This document shows, one piece after another, positions 35,800-46,854 of a DNA stretch of 64,000 nucleotides. The notes below the pieces were generated by a model. It worked only from the letters and a program-made list of their open reading frames with translations, had not been told where the DNA came from and did no database searches. This DNA comes from Asterias amurensis (taxonomy: Eukaryota; Echinodermata; Asteroidea; Forcipulatida; Asteriidae): NCBI RefSeq assembly GCF_032118995.1, contig NC_092667.1:4766931-4830930 (forward strand), in the 5' to 3' direction. Within the stretch, counting starts at the first letter, position 1; every line of letters starts with the position of its first letter. The translations under genes and the position numbers were made by a program.

Positions 35800-35948
35800 G
35801 GTGCGTTCGTTTAGCTTCACTGGGTCGACCCCGGTGGTGGCGGGGTTTTTGTCCAGGACGAACGTGGGTAACTATCTGCACACGTTCGTCCTGGGAAAAA
35901 ACCCCGCCACACACCGGGGTCGACCCAGGGAAGCTAAACGAACGCACC
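35800..35948. mobile_element. foldback MITE, family A, copy 2
   Basis: Near-perfect palindrome: GGTGCGTTCGTTTAGCTTCA to GAAGCTAAACGAACGCACC, with GGGTCGACCC and GGACGAACGTG arms. Much better preserved than the copy at 4801, hence probably younger. Confidence 0.9.
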
Positions 35949-36112
35949 TAAAACACAGATATAGAGAGCTTACGTCACTGCACGTTTATCCAATGAATTC
36001 ACTGGTTTTGATAAGCAAGTGCCTGGAAAAATACAGGGTACCAGTCTATGTAATCAGTGGAGCCAGTTTGAGTGAATGTGGCTTATAGGTGGAATTATGC
36101 CCATCATTTCAT

Positions 36113-36209
36113 AGTCTGGTCCCCTGACCAAAGATTCCTTGACGTCTCTTGTTAAAAACCTAAATTCGACAGAGCCAAGTCGGAGATTTTTGGGTCTGGG
36201 AACCAGACT
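36113..36209. mobile_element. short foldback element, 97 bp
   Basis: AGTCTGGTCCCCTGACC on the left mirrors GGTCTGGGAACCAGACT on the right. Confidence 0.6.
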
Positions 36210-37069
36210 AATCATTTCAATGCCAATAGATTTACATGGCAAGTCTGCTGCCACCTAGTGCTCCCAAAAGTCTTTCATTACATCACACTAACGAAAGGGG
36301 CAATGAATATTCAGTAGGTCCAAAACTAGTAACCAATCACAACAGCTGGATCATAAACAAACGCAAACACATTATTAACAATAATATAAAATTTATTTAA
36401 ATTTCGTTTTATTTTTGTATGTGTGCTTGACTTACAGACACTGGGTATCAGCATTTTGAGAAACTGAACACTATTAATTTATTTTTATGTTGTGCTAAAA
36501 TACATACCTCCATAAATATTTTATTGTTTTTTTACACAGCATTTTTACAATTTTGTTTTATTTAATTTAGTCATTACTGCTATATTCTTCTTTTATTTAT
36601 TGTTCTTATATCATGGACAACTACACTTTATTGTTGTAATGTGCTTTTTAATTACAAAGCAATTCCATTTAAATTTAGTTTATTTTATGTATTTTTTTGC
36701 ATTACATTTTTATTTTATCCTGATACGATGGGGGGACAATTGTAAAAAAAAAAATATACAGAACTTTTTACATTTTTCGACTAACAAACAGCTGCTAGCA
36801 GTGTAACCCAGCAATCAACTTTTAACTCTGTCACTCTTTTCTTTTTTTTTTTAAACGTTTAAAAAATGTCTGCAATAAAAAATTGGGTGCAAGGCCAAGT
36901 TGATACTTTTCATGTCCCGCACTGTAAAACTCTTTCAAGTTTCTAGTTCATTTGTTTTGTTATTCTGATGCCATCTTAAAGGAGTTGTGTTCCCTGAGTA
37001 TATAATGGAGTATTCCATTTCAAACCTTGGCACTAAACCTTTAAGATATCACACCCACAAACAATTTTA

Positions 37070-37391
37070 CAATGGTGTATCTCAACGTATGCGTAAAACA
37101 ACAAGCCTGTGAAAATTTGAGCTCAAATAGTCGCCGAAGTTGCGAGATAATAATGAAAGAAAAAACATCCTTGTCACACGATGTTGTGTGCTTTCATATG
37201 CTTGATTTCGAGACCTCAAATTCTAAATCTGAGGTCTCTAAATCAAATTCGTGGAAAATCAAAATTCGATACTTCAGAGGGAGCCGTTTCTCACAATGTT
37301 TTATACTACCAAAAGCTCTCCATTACTCAATACCAAGTAAGGTTTTATGCTCATAAATATTTTGGGTAACTACCAATAGTGTCCACTGCCT
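37070..37391. mobile_element. family C MITE, left end lost
   Basis: Begins within the left arm (GGTGTATCTCAACGTATGCG) and ends with CCAATAGTGTCCACTGCC and TTAA at 37392-37395. Confidence 0.8.
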
Positions 37392-37643
37392 TTAAAGGTT
37401 TGCAACTCAACTCAAATTTGTTTGCGCTCCACTAAGCAAAGTCCCTTCTGACGGAGTCTAAAAAACAGTTGATCCTGAGAATCAAAACAATTTTTCTTGA
37501 CAATGTTGCCACCATGTTTTATTATTTCAATTACCTTTAATTCAACCTCCAAAACAAAAATCCACAACAATACTGGTAGGCAACTGGAGTGGATAGAGAT
37601 GGATTTGGGACTGAACAAAAGGATCAATGATGTGCTTTATTAA

Positions 37644-38005
37644 AGGCAGTGGACACTATTGGTAATTACTCAAAATAATTATTAGTATAAAAACTTACTT
37701 GGTAACAAGTAATGGGGAGATGTTGATAGTGTAAAACGTTGTGAGAGGGCTCTCTCTGAAGTGACATAGTTTTCAAGAAAGAAGTAATTTTCCACAAATT
37801 TGATTTTGAGACCTCAGAATTAGAGTTTGAGGTCTCGAAATCAACATCTGAAAACACACAACTAAATGTGCCAAGGGTGTTTTTTCTTTCATAGATCTCA
37901 CAACTTTGACGACCAATTGAGCTCAAATGTTCACAGGTTCGATATTTTGAGATACACTAAGTGAGAAGACTAGTCTTTGACAATTACCAATAGTGTCTAG
38001 TGTCT
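37644..38005. mobile_element. TTAA-flanked family C MITE, full length
   Basis: TTAA at 37640-37643 and 38006-38009 with terminal repeats AGGCAGTGGACACTATTGG and CCAATAGTGTCTAGTGTC. It stands in the opposite orientation to the copy ending at 37391, 250 bp away. Confidence 0.9.
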
Positions 38006-38359
38006 TTAACACTGGCTTATCCATAAAACATGTATTACCCTTACCTTGCACTCTAAACAACCACAACTCATTTATTTTGGCTCATTCATCCACTTGAAAC
38101 CTGCACTCCATGACATCGTCTCACCATTGATGATAACTATCTATATCTAATCACAGCGATTTGAAATTGTTTTCAAAAATATCTCGGCCACTGGCTACAA
38201 TGGAATCCGTCTTATTTGCATCTGCACTCTGGACTGTTGTAGTCGAGTCCATGTAGAAGGGATACATTTTTTTCATATTTAACCTCTATTTGTCTGGCAT
38301 GTCTGGTGACTAGTGTGATTGTCTGATTTCTTACGGAGCTAGCTGATAAGATCTCTCAC

Positions 38360-40801
38360 TCAATGACGGTCCCCTCCGTGTGAAATGGAATATTCCATAT
38401 CAAACCACGGCCTAGGACCTGTAAGAGAGCAAACAGAAAGCATGGGACAAGTTTGCACAATGGAAGTTTGTCAACAAGAGGGCCATACACTACCTGGTGG
38501 CAACACAATGAAAATTTGTCAACGAGAGGCCCATATTGCCTGATGCCCAACACAATGACAATTTGTCAACAAGAGGCTTAACATATTGCCTGGTGCCCAA
38601 CAAATGTTTTTGAGCATGAGCACCAGTTATTGTTGATCACCAATTGACAAATGGTTCTTGAGTGAACTTGACTTTGGTATCTTAGGAGCAAAGTTCAGGA
38701 TTTTTAATTTTACACTGTAGACACTGAATTCAATTGGAACTTTCATGTGACTTTGATTATATTTTTCTTTACAACTCACCCTATTTTAACCACAATAAAA
38801 TGGTTCAAAAGATCAGAATAACATTATTTACATACCATGAACAACTTCAGAAAGGCCTCGGCACTGGAATCCAACTTTTTCATAAAGCAACTTGAGTTTG
38901 TCGTGGCACAGAAGAGATACTTTGGTCACCTGGTCAAAATTTTCTTGAACATGCTGGAGCAAATGCTTAAGTAGGGATGTAGCTATACCCTGAGTTTAAA
39001 AAACCAAAGATGTGAAATAAAAAATCTTGAATTTGTTTGTAGAGGTATTGTTTTCCTTTAGTCATGATAAATTTGAAATAACAATTTTGTGTGCTTTTTT
39101 TTGTAACAATTTATCCGTAACACTAGCAGACGGGCTCAACGATTGTCTCAATGTCCCCTGGTCATTGCCTTGGTGCCCTTGAAATGCTCCAATAGAAATT
39201 CACAATTTCCTCATAGGGTGCCCTTTACCAAGGAGAAGATGCCTTGGTCCTTGCCCTCTCAAAATAAAGCATATAGGCTTGGGGTTGGAATAAACTATCA
39301 ACTTTCAAGAATCCATGAAATTAATTTTACTTTTTTTTTTACCTGTCTCTGATGTTCTTGATCCACGGCAACCGAATGCACGCAGACCGTTTTCCCCTCT
39401 GGTATATGTTTGTACAGAGACTCATGCGTTAACTTGTCTGGTGCCTGTGTGCAACAAATCAACTGTGGGGGGTAAAAAATAAATCACACCAAAACATTTC
39501 AACGTACAGTCCGACCATCACCATTCTAATGCTGTTGAAATCTGGATATATGTTCTCAACGCTCTCGATCCAAACAAGAAAAGAAAAGACAATGAAGAAG
39601 TTTCAGTTTTAGATGTGGAAGGAAAACCCCAGTAAATTGTTCCAGGGAAAATCCGGTGTTAAAAAGTAGGGGCTAAAAACCTAATCCACATAGTGCCCCC
39701 GGTGGAATTCGAACCTGGGTCTAAGAGGTGGAAGGTGAGACAAGAAGACACCACTACACCAACCTGACTGTGTTTGTTATGTACGAGGTACATACATGTG
39801 GCCAAGGCCAGCCTGTTTGCCCTAGTGTTGGCCTTGGTGCCCCTAAGTTTCCTAGAGACTTTATGTTTTTCCAAAGTGCCCTTTGTAAGATGAAAATGGT
39901 CTTACTCTACAGCAGTGGCTAGTTGAATTATGTAGTGACTTACCCCAATTAAGCGACTGTCCTTAAAATAACCCCAGAATAGCTCAGGGGCTTCTCTTTG
40001 TCTATATTCCAGCGTTTCTTTAGATGCCGTTTCATCACTTGGGAAACCTGAAGTAGAAAACATGACAGAATTATATAAATTAATGTTCAACTAATGAAAG
40101 TGTCATGGCCTAGTGATTAAAGGGACACGTTGCCTTGGGTCGAGTTGAAAAGCAGTTTGAAACCATTTGTTATAAAGGGGCCTATGGTTAGACTCAATTT
40201 TTTTAGAAAGATGTTTTAAAAGTAGAAAATAAATGATAATTATTGATCAACACAACTTCCACAACTACAACTAGGCCACGGTCGTTTTAAAATCTGGACT
40301 CCACAAAGACGACAAAGTTTGGCAGTACGATCTTCAATCATGCTGGGCAAAACATTATGATTGCAGTGCACTTGGGTGGGGGGGGGGGGGGGGTGCGGGG
40401 GAATTTCTGGTGATGTACTCTGCCAGTCACCAGTCACGGCAGTGCCACCACTTTTTCACTTTAATAGGAATATCTAATATTAATATACAAATAAAACAAT
40501 GTGTCCGCTTCTTATTGTCATGTTGAAATTACCTGGGCTGTGTGGCCTATCTTTAATTTATGATAATAAAATATTAGTTAAGTCAAGTGACTGTATTAAA
40601 AAGCGTTGTACAGTATAGTATTTATTAATATTATGTAATCTGTGAGGTGTAATGCCGAACCCAAACCAAACCACACCACTACACTTTGAACCCATTTCAT
40701 TCAATTTTTGGACACTTACATCGAGCTTCAAGCAACCAAGCCTCGTGGACTTCATGGCCAGTCACCCTTCGAATAGAATCTGCTATGCTTAAGTTTGACA
40801 T
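38360..40801 (-). CDS. GNAT acetyltransferase, AANAT-like, copy 2
   Basis: Small acetyl-CoA-dependent N-acetyltransferase; the pattern fits non-vertebrate arylalkylamine N-acetyltransferases, which acetylate monoamines. Exons: 40801-40720, 40047-39944, 39444-39343, 38989-38836 and 38418-38360, phases 1, 0, 0, 1, giving 166 residues. Key sequence: FPSDETASKETLEYRQREAP then ELFWGYFKDSRLIG; KTVCVHSVAVDQEHQRQGIA with the acetyl-CoA motif QRQGIA and the conserved His of CVHS; LLCHDKLKLLYEKVGFQCRG; and the end PWFDMEYSISHGGDRH. Start ATG is the only one in exon 1. The tandem copy at 42110-45798 has the same exon order and phases. No signal peptide, so probably cytosolic. The family is firm; the substrate is inferred. 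Confidence 0.88.
38455..38620. repeat. three tandem copies of a 47- to 49-bp unit
   Basis: The unit has AATTTGTCAACAAGAGG and CCTGGTGCCCAACACAATG, three times in a row, in the intron between exons 4 and 5 of the acetyltransferase gene. Confidence 0.8.
39660..39775 (-). mobile_element. tRNA-derived SINE head
   Basis: On the minus strand TTGGTGTAGTGGTGTCTTC is an A box and CAGGTTCGAATTCCAC a B box. In the intron between exons 2 and 3 of the acetyltransferase gene. Body not recognised. Confidence 0.55.
40121..40252. mobile_element. family F foldback element, left arm only
   Basis: From TTAA (40117-40120) it reads AGGGACACGTTGCCTTGGGT and AGAAAGATGTTTTAAAAGTA, matching the left arm of the complete copy at 44870-45254. 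Confidence 0.75.
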
Positions 40802-41520
40802 TTTGGTACCGAAGCAGCAAAAAAAGAAAGAAAATGTGGACTTCTTTTAGAGTTGAATCGTCCGCGTAGAAAAATAACAGTGTTGTGAACGAGCGCCCTC
40901 TATTGCTAGCTGTCATAAAGACGGCGCCGGTTAGGTGTAGGCGGGGCATGGTGGGGATATTTTTTAAAGGGGACTTTCCCCTTTCTGGCTGATTTTCCGT
41001 TCCCTTTTCAACGGTCCTATTACATAATTTTACTTTTTTATAAGATGTTCTGAGGTGTTCTGATGTGAGAGTAGTTACCAAATAATTTTTTTCTGATGTA
41101 TTGTGGCAAAGATATTTTCAAAAGTGAACTTGTTTTATGACAGTTTTGTCTAATTACCAGGTCTCAGAGGTTAGTATACATGGTTATGTACTGACCTCCA
41201 AGACCTGTTTCTTGACATAGGGATGGATGTAGAAACTTTAAAACAGAGCTTGTATTTATTATGAAAGTGGGGTGGGGTGGGGGCAGGGACTTACAAAAGT
41301 AAAACAAAAGCACACACATCTCAATGGAGAGCGTTCGGAGAATTCCTGTTTGCTAGTCATTTCTGCTCTGGAGTTTTGGTCAAACATACCGTCTCCACAG
41401 GGATGCACATTTGAGAATGTGTGTTTTTGTTCAATTGTTGACATTCAGACTGATAAGTAGCAGACAAAACCACAATTAGCACAACAGAACACCTAGTTTC
41501 ATAAAATATAATTTAGTACC

Positions 41521-41526
41521 TTTATT
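41521..41526 (-). terminator. possible poly(A) signal of acetyltransferase copy 1
   Basis: AATAAA on the minus strand, about 590 bp after the stop codon at 42110. A foldback element (41812-42052) lies between and would sit in the 3' UTR. Confidence 0.4.
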
Positions 41527-41811
41527 GAAACTTCACAAAATCCAGTTTTCTTAAGTCTAACAAATCTTATAGGCGGATTTGATATCCTTGCTTAGTTTCT
41601 AAAAATAGCCCTGGAATATTCCATTTTCACATTGAGGGGTGAGACCTCCACTGAGACGATCTCCCATAGCCTTAATATTCTTATTAACCCTTTGCAGCTG
41701 CAGACAAGTCATTAAATGTTCTTGGTGATAGTTTAATAACACTCAACTCTTCAAGACTGATAACTGCTCTGGCAAGACCACTTTTTCTGCGACACTGCTC
41801 TGCACTCTTAG

Positions 41812-42052
41812 TAGACTTGTGGACAAGTCGTTAAATGTCTGTCGCGGTGATAGCATTCCGAATCTCCCCATGATTCCCGCGGTATTCTCCGAGACTGCTG
41901 GCCCCGCGTGACTACTGCTCGCACGACTACAGTCCCATTTAATGTAGAAGTCGGCAACCAGCAGTTCAAGCAAGAGCAGTGATCTCATGGGGCACCGCCA
42001 CAACTCGACTATCTCAGCGTGGCAGACCATTAACGACTTGTCCACAAGTCTA
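41812..42052. mobile_element. foldback MITE with TAGACTTGTGGACAAGTCG ends
   Basis: TAGACTTGTGGACAAGTCGT at the left is the inverse of ACGACTTGTCCACAAGTCTA at the right; 241 bp. A decayed partial copy (CAGACAAGTCATTAAATGTT) lies just left at about 41700. It is immediately downstream of the acetyltransferase stop codon. Confidence 0.85.
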
Positions 42053-42109
42053 CACTCTTAGTAGTAGATGAGTCACTTCGGAAAAATCAGTCCTCCTCAA
42101 AACCAAAAG

Positions 42110-42553
42110 CTAGTTTCCTCCGATACTTCTCTCCATATAGTACCATGGTGGGTCTGTGTGCACAAATTTTAAAAGGCATTCAAAACATTTTAAGAGAAAG
42201 GAAACAAAATGCACACAGCTTGGCAAAGTGGACATTCTAGAAAAGTAGATTTTAACAAAATCCCAGGCACCTTCTAGATGTTAATGAATGGTCAGACAGT
42301 AGGAGGGTTGACTGTGTACTGTGTGGATGCAATTACTACATGATTGTGGAGTGGAGTGGAATGGCTTTTAGGATATGGTGCAAGATTGATTGATTGCTTG
42401 ATTGATTGATTGATTGATTGATTGACTGATTAATGGATTTACTGATTAATTGATTAATTGATTGACTTTTTTACTTTTCAAAGCAGACAACTTTATTCAT
42501 AAACAAAATAATATATACAGAATTTACAGGAACAAAGAAGACTAAACAGGTAC

Positions 42554-42600
<47 letters not shown>

Positions 42601-45600
42601 AATTGATTGATTGATTGATTGATTGACTGATTGACTGATTGACTGATTGATTGATTGATTGATTGATCGGTCGATCAATTGATTGACTAATTGAACCTAC
42701 AAACATACCTCCAGGGATCTCTGAGAGACCTCTACATTGGAATCCAAGTTTTACATACATCGGTATGAGGTTGTCATGGCAAATTAGGCCCATTTTTCTG
42801 ACGTTCTTCACATTCTCTTGAACATATTGGATGAAATGCTTCAAAAGTTTGGTGGCTACACCCTGCAGTTCACAAAATGGATAAAATAAATGGGGAGTTT
42901 TTTTGGTAAAGACATTTCAAAGAACTGTATAATGACAGCGAATATAAGGAATTCTTTTTTTTTGGGGGGGGACACACCCACAAATTTATCTTGGGTCACT
43001 ACTGGCAACATTTTGTCGATAGACTGGCTAATCAGTTTGTGCCATTTGTGGATAAACTTTTCCTCAACTTATTCTGGAGAATCTTGAAAGTGTTTCAAAA
43101 AACATTCTGACTGACACTGACACATAGAGCTTGCATGCAAAAGCAAGGCTGATTTGGTCACGATAACTGGCCAAATTTGTGCCATTTGCTGATAAACCTT
43201 TCCAAAATTTATCCTGGACTAATTTTTGGGAAAGTGCTTTCATAAAACCATACCTTATTCCTGAAGTCTTGGTGAACACATAGAGTCCGCACGCAAACAA
43301 GGGCACCCTCAGGTTCATGACTGTTATTGGAATAGTTTGTTATGTGAACTTCCGATGACCTCGTAGCACTCAAGTTCTGAAGATGAATCAAAGAAGATTC
43401 AGGAAAAAAATAGGTGGGGAGAGGGGGGTGGCTGAAAAACTTGAATGTACTCATTAAGAAGTTGTTGAATTTGGGATACGGTTAGGTGGGGAGGGGGGTC
43501 GAACACAGAGTCGGGGACTGAAGTCTTAGACTCAGACATAAATTCTGTGCTATTCACACCATTTTTGAAATATCTGGAAAACTTGAGATTTTCTCTTGAT
43601 TTGAAACTGGAGACTATAGTTGAAACCTGCCTCTGAAGACTTGAGAATTCATTTTAAGACTTCTCTTTAAAAAACTTGTTTGATTAGCCTTGAGGAATTT
43701 TCCCAGAAAGATTTCATACTGGCCTGAAGACTTGCCCTCATAGACTCGAATGAACAACTTGGGAATTAACAATCAATGGAGAGCTGTTGATAGTATAAAA
43801 TATTGTGAGAGATGGCTCCCTCTGAAGTAACGTAGTTTTTGAGAAAGAAGTAATTTTCCACTAAAGTATTTGACATTGATTTTGAGACCTCAAAATCAAG
43901 CATCTGAAAGCGCAAATTTTCGTGTGATAAGGGTGTGTTTTCTTCCATTGTTATCTACATGTACTCGCAACTTCAACAACCAGTTTCACAGGTTTGTTAT
44001 TTTGAGCATGTTGAGATACACCAAGTGAGAGGACTGGTCTTTGACAGTTACCATAGGTGTCCGGTGTCGTTAAAGACTTGAGGCGTTTGATTGGAATCTT
44101 GTCCTCAAAGACTTGAGATTTGACCTGTAAAAGTTGGACTAATTACAGGTTTAACATTGAAGGGAAACATACTTACACCAACTAGTCGATCATTCTCAAA
44201 TAAACCCCAGAATAACTCTGGGGCAGACTTGTGTCTGAAAACATACGTTTCTTCCAGTGGTTTCTCCCCAGTTGGAAATGCTGCACATGTGAAACCAAAA
44301 CAAAAGACATAAAAAGTGCTGTAAGTAAAATATGACAAGAAAACAATTCCATGCTTTGTTTTCCTCGTTCATTTGATTGAAGAGTAAACTTCCATTAACA
44401 ATAGCCTAATCCATCAAGCTCCGCCCCATTGAGTATTGATCGATCACAACCCATTGCACAACCAAAAGTACGACACTATTAAGTCCGACATAGTGTTCTT
44501 GCTCACACGTGCACTGTGGGCGGAACCTAATGGATTGGTGTATTGATTTCAAGACTATCTAGGAGCTGGACTTTCTTACCCAAATGAGCTGATGCATTTT
44601 CTACCAACATCATGGACTTGCCGATGTCTTATTGTAATAGACCGTTTTTATATAGCGCTTTTCACGCCCGAGGGGTGTCTCAAAACGCTTCAGACGTTAT
44701 TACCCCTGGTCACTGGGCCTTAAATCATTCCTTAAACCATCTCAGCTCCCTGGGGAGTATACAGCCTGTGCACAATATGTGCACTACTCGGCTAAACCAA
44801 TCACAACAACCATCTCTGCCCTCACAGGTACCCATTTACCCCTGGGTGGAGAGAAGCAATTATAGTTAAAGGAACACGTTGCCTTGGATCGGACGAGTTG
44901 GTCTATAAAAAGCGTTTGTAACCAGTTTTTTATAAAACGCATATGGTTGGAAAGATGTTTTAAAAGTAGAATACAATGATCCACACAAGTTTGCCTCGAA
45001 ATTGCGTGGTTTTCTTTTTACTGTGCGAACTAACATGGTCGGCCATTTATGGGAGTCAAAAAAATTTGACTCCCATAAACGGCCGACCGTGTTAGTCGCC
45101 GAGGTAAAAGGAAAACCGTGCAATTTCGAGGCATGTTTGTGTGGATCATTGTATTATACTTTTACAACATCTTTCTACCCATATGCATTTTATAAAAAAC
45201 GGTTACAAACGCTTTTCAAAGACCAACTCGACCGATCCAAGGCAATGTGTTCCTTTAAGTGTCTTGCTCAGGGACACAAATGTCACGACCGGGATTCGAA
45301 CCCACACTCTGCTGACCAAAAGCATCAGAGCTTGAGTTCGGTGCTCTTATCCACTCGGCCCACCACCCCACAACATAGCTCACAACGTACTGGCTAACAA
45401 TGGGCAGGCTAACAATGGACCGCTGTGGGGCTGAGTCTGATAATGCTATCTATATTAATATTATGGAGGGTTCCATATGGAAACAGCATCTGTTGGCCTT
45501 TGTCATAAGTAGCAAACCAATGGGCCTCGGTTTAACCTTTGCCGCTTTGGTCAAAGTAATCCATTTGGCCCCGTCCCCCATGGGCTTGCTAAGTGTGGAT

Positions 45601-45798
45601 GTCACCTACTCACAAACGCATCAAATAAAGAGGAACCTATTCTTTACGACATGCCTGCTTAGTCAACTAAAAAAGGAAAGACGGCGCTAGCAAAACAAAA
45701 AAGTCAAACTAATTAAAGTTAAATGTACTACCTTCATAACCAATGACCCAAGCTGCATGGACTTCTTGAGAAGTAATTCTCCGAATAAATTGAGACAT
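42110..45798 (-). CDS. GNAT acetyltransferase, AANAT-like, copy 1
   Basis: Paralogue of the gene at 38360-40801. Exons: 45798-45732, 44280-44177, 43376-43254, 42862-42709 and 42153-42110; phases 1, 0, 0, 1; 163 residues. Key sequence: FPTGEKPLEETYVFRHKSAP then ELFWGLFENDRLVG; ALVCVRTLCVHQDFRNKGVA with acetyl-CoA motif RNKGVA; LICHDNLIPMYVKLGFQCRG; end DPPWYYMERSIGGN. Over exon 4 the two copies agree at about 30 of 51 residues by my count. Unlike copy 2, the residue after CV in strand 4 is Arg instead of the conserved His (CVRT versus CVHS), so catalysis or substrate may differ. Starts about 1.06 kb from EIPR1, head to head. Confidence 0.87.
42380..42668. repeat. (GATT)n microsatellites
   Basis: Two blocks of GATT/ATTG repeats, at 42380-42470 and 42555-42668, separated by about 85 bp, in the last intron of the acetyltransferase gene, ending 40 bp from exon 4's donor. 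Confidence 0.95.
43037..43150 (-). pseudogene. decayed duplicate of acetyltransferase exon 3 end
   Basis: The intron after exon 3 repeats the exon's 3' part: CACATAGAGCTTGCATGCAA here against CACATAGAGTCCGCACGCAA in exon 3 (43276-43295). Before it, both copies have TTGTGCCATTTG and GATAAAC. The offset is about 142 bp. The copy has diverged too far to be a usable exon. Confidence 0.5.
43770..44070. mobile_element. family C MITE, left end lost
   Basis: GGAGAGCTGTTGATAGTATA to CATAGGTGTCCGGTGTC, followed by GTTAAAG. Its terminal repeat has drifted from the consensus. In the intron between exons 2 and 3 of acetyltransferase copy 1. Confidence 0.75.
44636..45375 (-). mobile_element. tRNA-derived SINE split by a foldback element
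   Basis: The minus-strand head is at the right: GGCCGAGTGGATAAGAGC (A box) and GTGTGGGTTCGAATCCCGG (B box), then GACACTTAAAG. The body resumes left of 44870 with GGTAAATGGGTACCTGTGAG and ends TATATAAAAACGGTCTATTA. A plus-strand copy of this SINE is at 48258-48612. Confidence 0.75.
44870..45254. mobile_element. family F foldback element, 385 bp, inside a SINE
   Basis: TTAA flanks at 44866-44869 and 45255-45258. The arms AGGAACACGTTGCCTTGGAT and ATCCAAGGCAATGTGTTCCT match, and the centre is a strong hairpin around GGGAGTCAAAAAAATTTGAC. Almost the entire element folds on itself. Inserted in the body of a SINE. Confidence 0.9.
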
Positions 45799-46064
45799 TT
45801 TTTTGGGAGGGTGGCCATCTGGCACTGCCTCCAAACAGCTCAAATCAAGATGTGAGTTTTACTACATTTTAAGTATACCATGGATAAAGCTATTAATAAC
45901 GCACACTGCACAGATGCAGACACCTGCATATTTTTATTTGCAAATAATTTGAGGAGATTATTTAAATGCATTTATGGGACATTTCAGAAGTTTAATTACC
46001 CATACTAAGAATGCGTTGCACACCTACCAGTACCATTGATCATCATTAATTAAAGGCATGAAAG

Positions 46065-46210
46065 GCAGTGGACACTATTGGTAATTACTCAAAATAATTA
46101 TTAGCATCCCCCCATAAAACTTCACTTGGTAATGAGTATAAATGGGGAGAGGATAGTATAACACATCCTGAGTCACGGCTCCCTCTAATATTCTAGTCAT
46201 AGTTCTGCTA
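46065..46210. mobile_element. family C MITE, truncated copy
   Basis: Starts AGGCAGTGGACACTATTGGT and stops at CACGGCTCCCTCT, where the next foldback element follows. In the region between two divergent genes. Confidence 0.75.
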
Positions 46211-46217
46211 GTTTACC

Positions 46218-46346
46218 TAGACCCAGTAACTGGGGCGCAGCCTGTACTCCTTTTTTCGAATTTTGACATTCTCTGTCGTTCTAGCACTAGCAGAATGTCA
46301 AAATTCGGGGAAAAAAAGGAGTACAGCGCCCAAGTTACTGGGTCTA
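46218..46346. mobile_element. foldback MITE with TAGACCCAGTAACTGG ends
   Basis: TAGACCCAGTAACTGGGGCG at the left mirrors AAGTTACTGGGTCTA at the right. The inner arms TTCGAATTTTGACATTCT and AGAATGTCAAAATTCGG also pair. Confidence 0.8.
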
Positions 46347-46854
46347 AGTTCTACCTAGCTATTATAACAGTCAGTAGAGTAGAAGAACTATGATATTGAT
46401 ACAGTGGTCTTGTCTTTTCAGGTGGATGCTATTATTTAATTAATATCATTATCAAAAAAGAGTGACATTAACTTGATTCATTCTTAGAAGTTTTATTCAT
46501 TTATTGTAGTATTATTATTTTTTAGTAGGTTTCGAAGTTTAGCATGTTTACCTTCATTTATGTTTCGATTTCGAAGTTTGAGGAGGAGTTGCCGGTGTCA
46601 TATCCCTTTTTGTCCCCACGGGACGGAGGAACTTTTGTCATGTTTGTCCAGAAGGAACAACAAAGCTATAGGGAAGGACCTTTTTCGGAGAAAACAAACC
46701 CACAAACTAAATTGAAAAAGTAGTCTCCATTAAATGGTTATACCGCCCTCCATTGACGAACATCAGCTAACAAGTAACGACTGTTTCCTGCCAGTGTGCT
46801 GGATGCGCTCTTCCATCCTCCGAACACACTTTATCTCACAGTCAGTCAGTCACC

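Larger units (their letters stand above)
34958..38359. other. region without supported genes
   Basis: Contains foldback elements (35800-35948, 36113-36209), two family C MITEs (37070-37391, 37644-38005) and AT-rich single-copy sequence (36360-36800). No exon with matching splice sites was found on either strand. Confidence 0.55.
45799..46854. promoter_or_regulatory. shared upstream region of acetyltransferase copy 1 and EIPR1
   Basis: About 1.06 kb separates the two divergent start codons. It holds a truncated family C MITE (46065-46210) and a foldback element (46218-46346). No TATA box stands out. Each gene may have its own promoter; sharing is only inferred from the arrangement. Confidence 0.35.

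Noticed and set aside
42110-42153. Alternative frame of the last acetyltransferase exon (MVLYGEKYRRKLAFGFEED)
   Set aside because: It does not match the phase of exon 4; the phase-1 frame gives the PWYYM ending shared with the paralogue's PWFDM.
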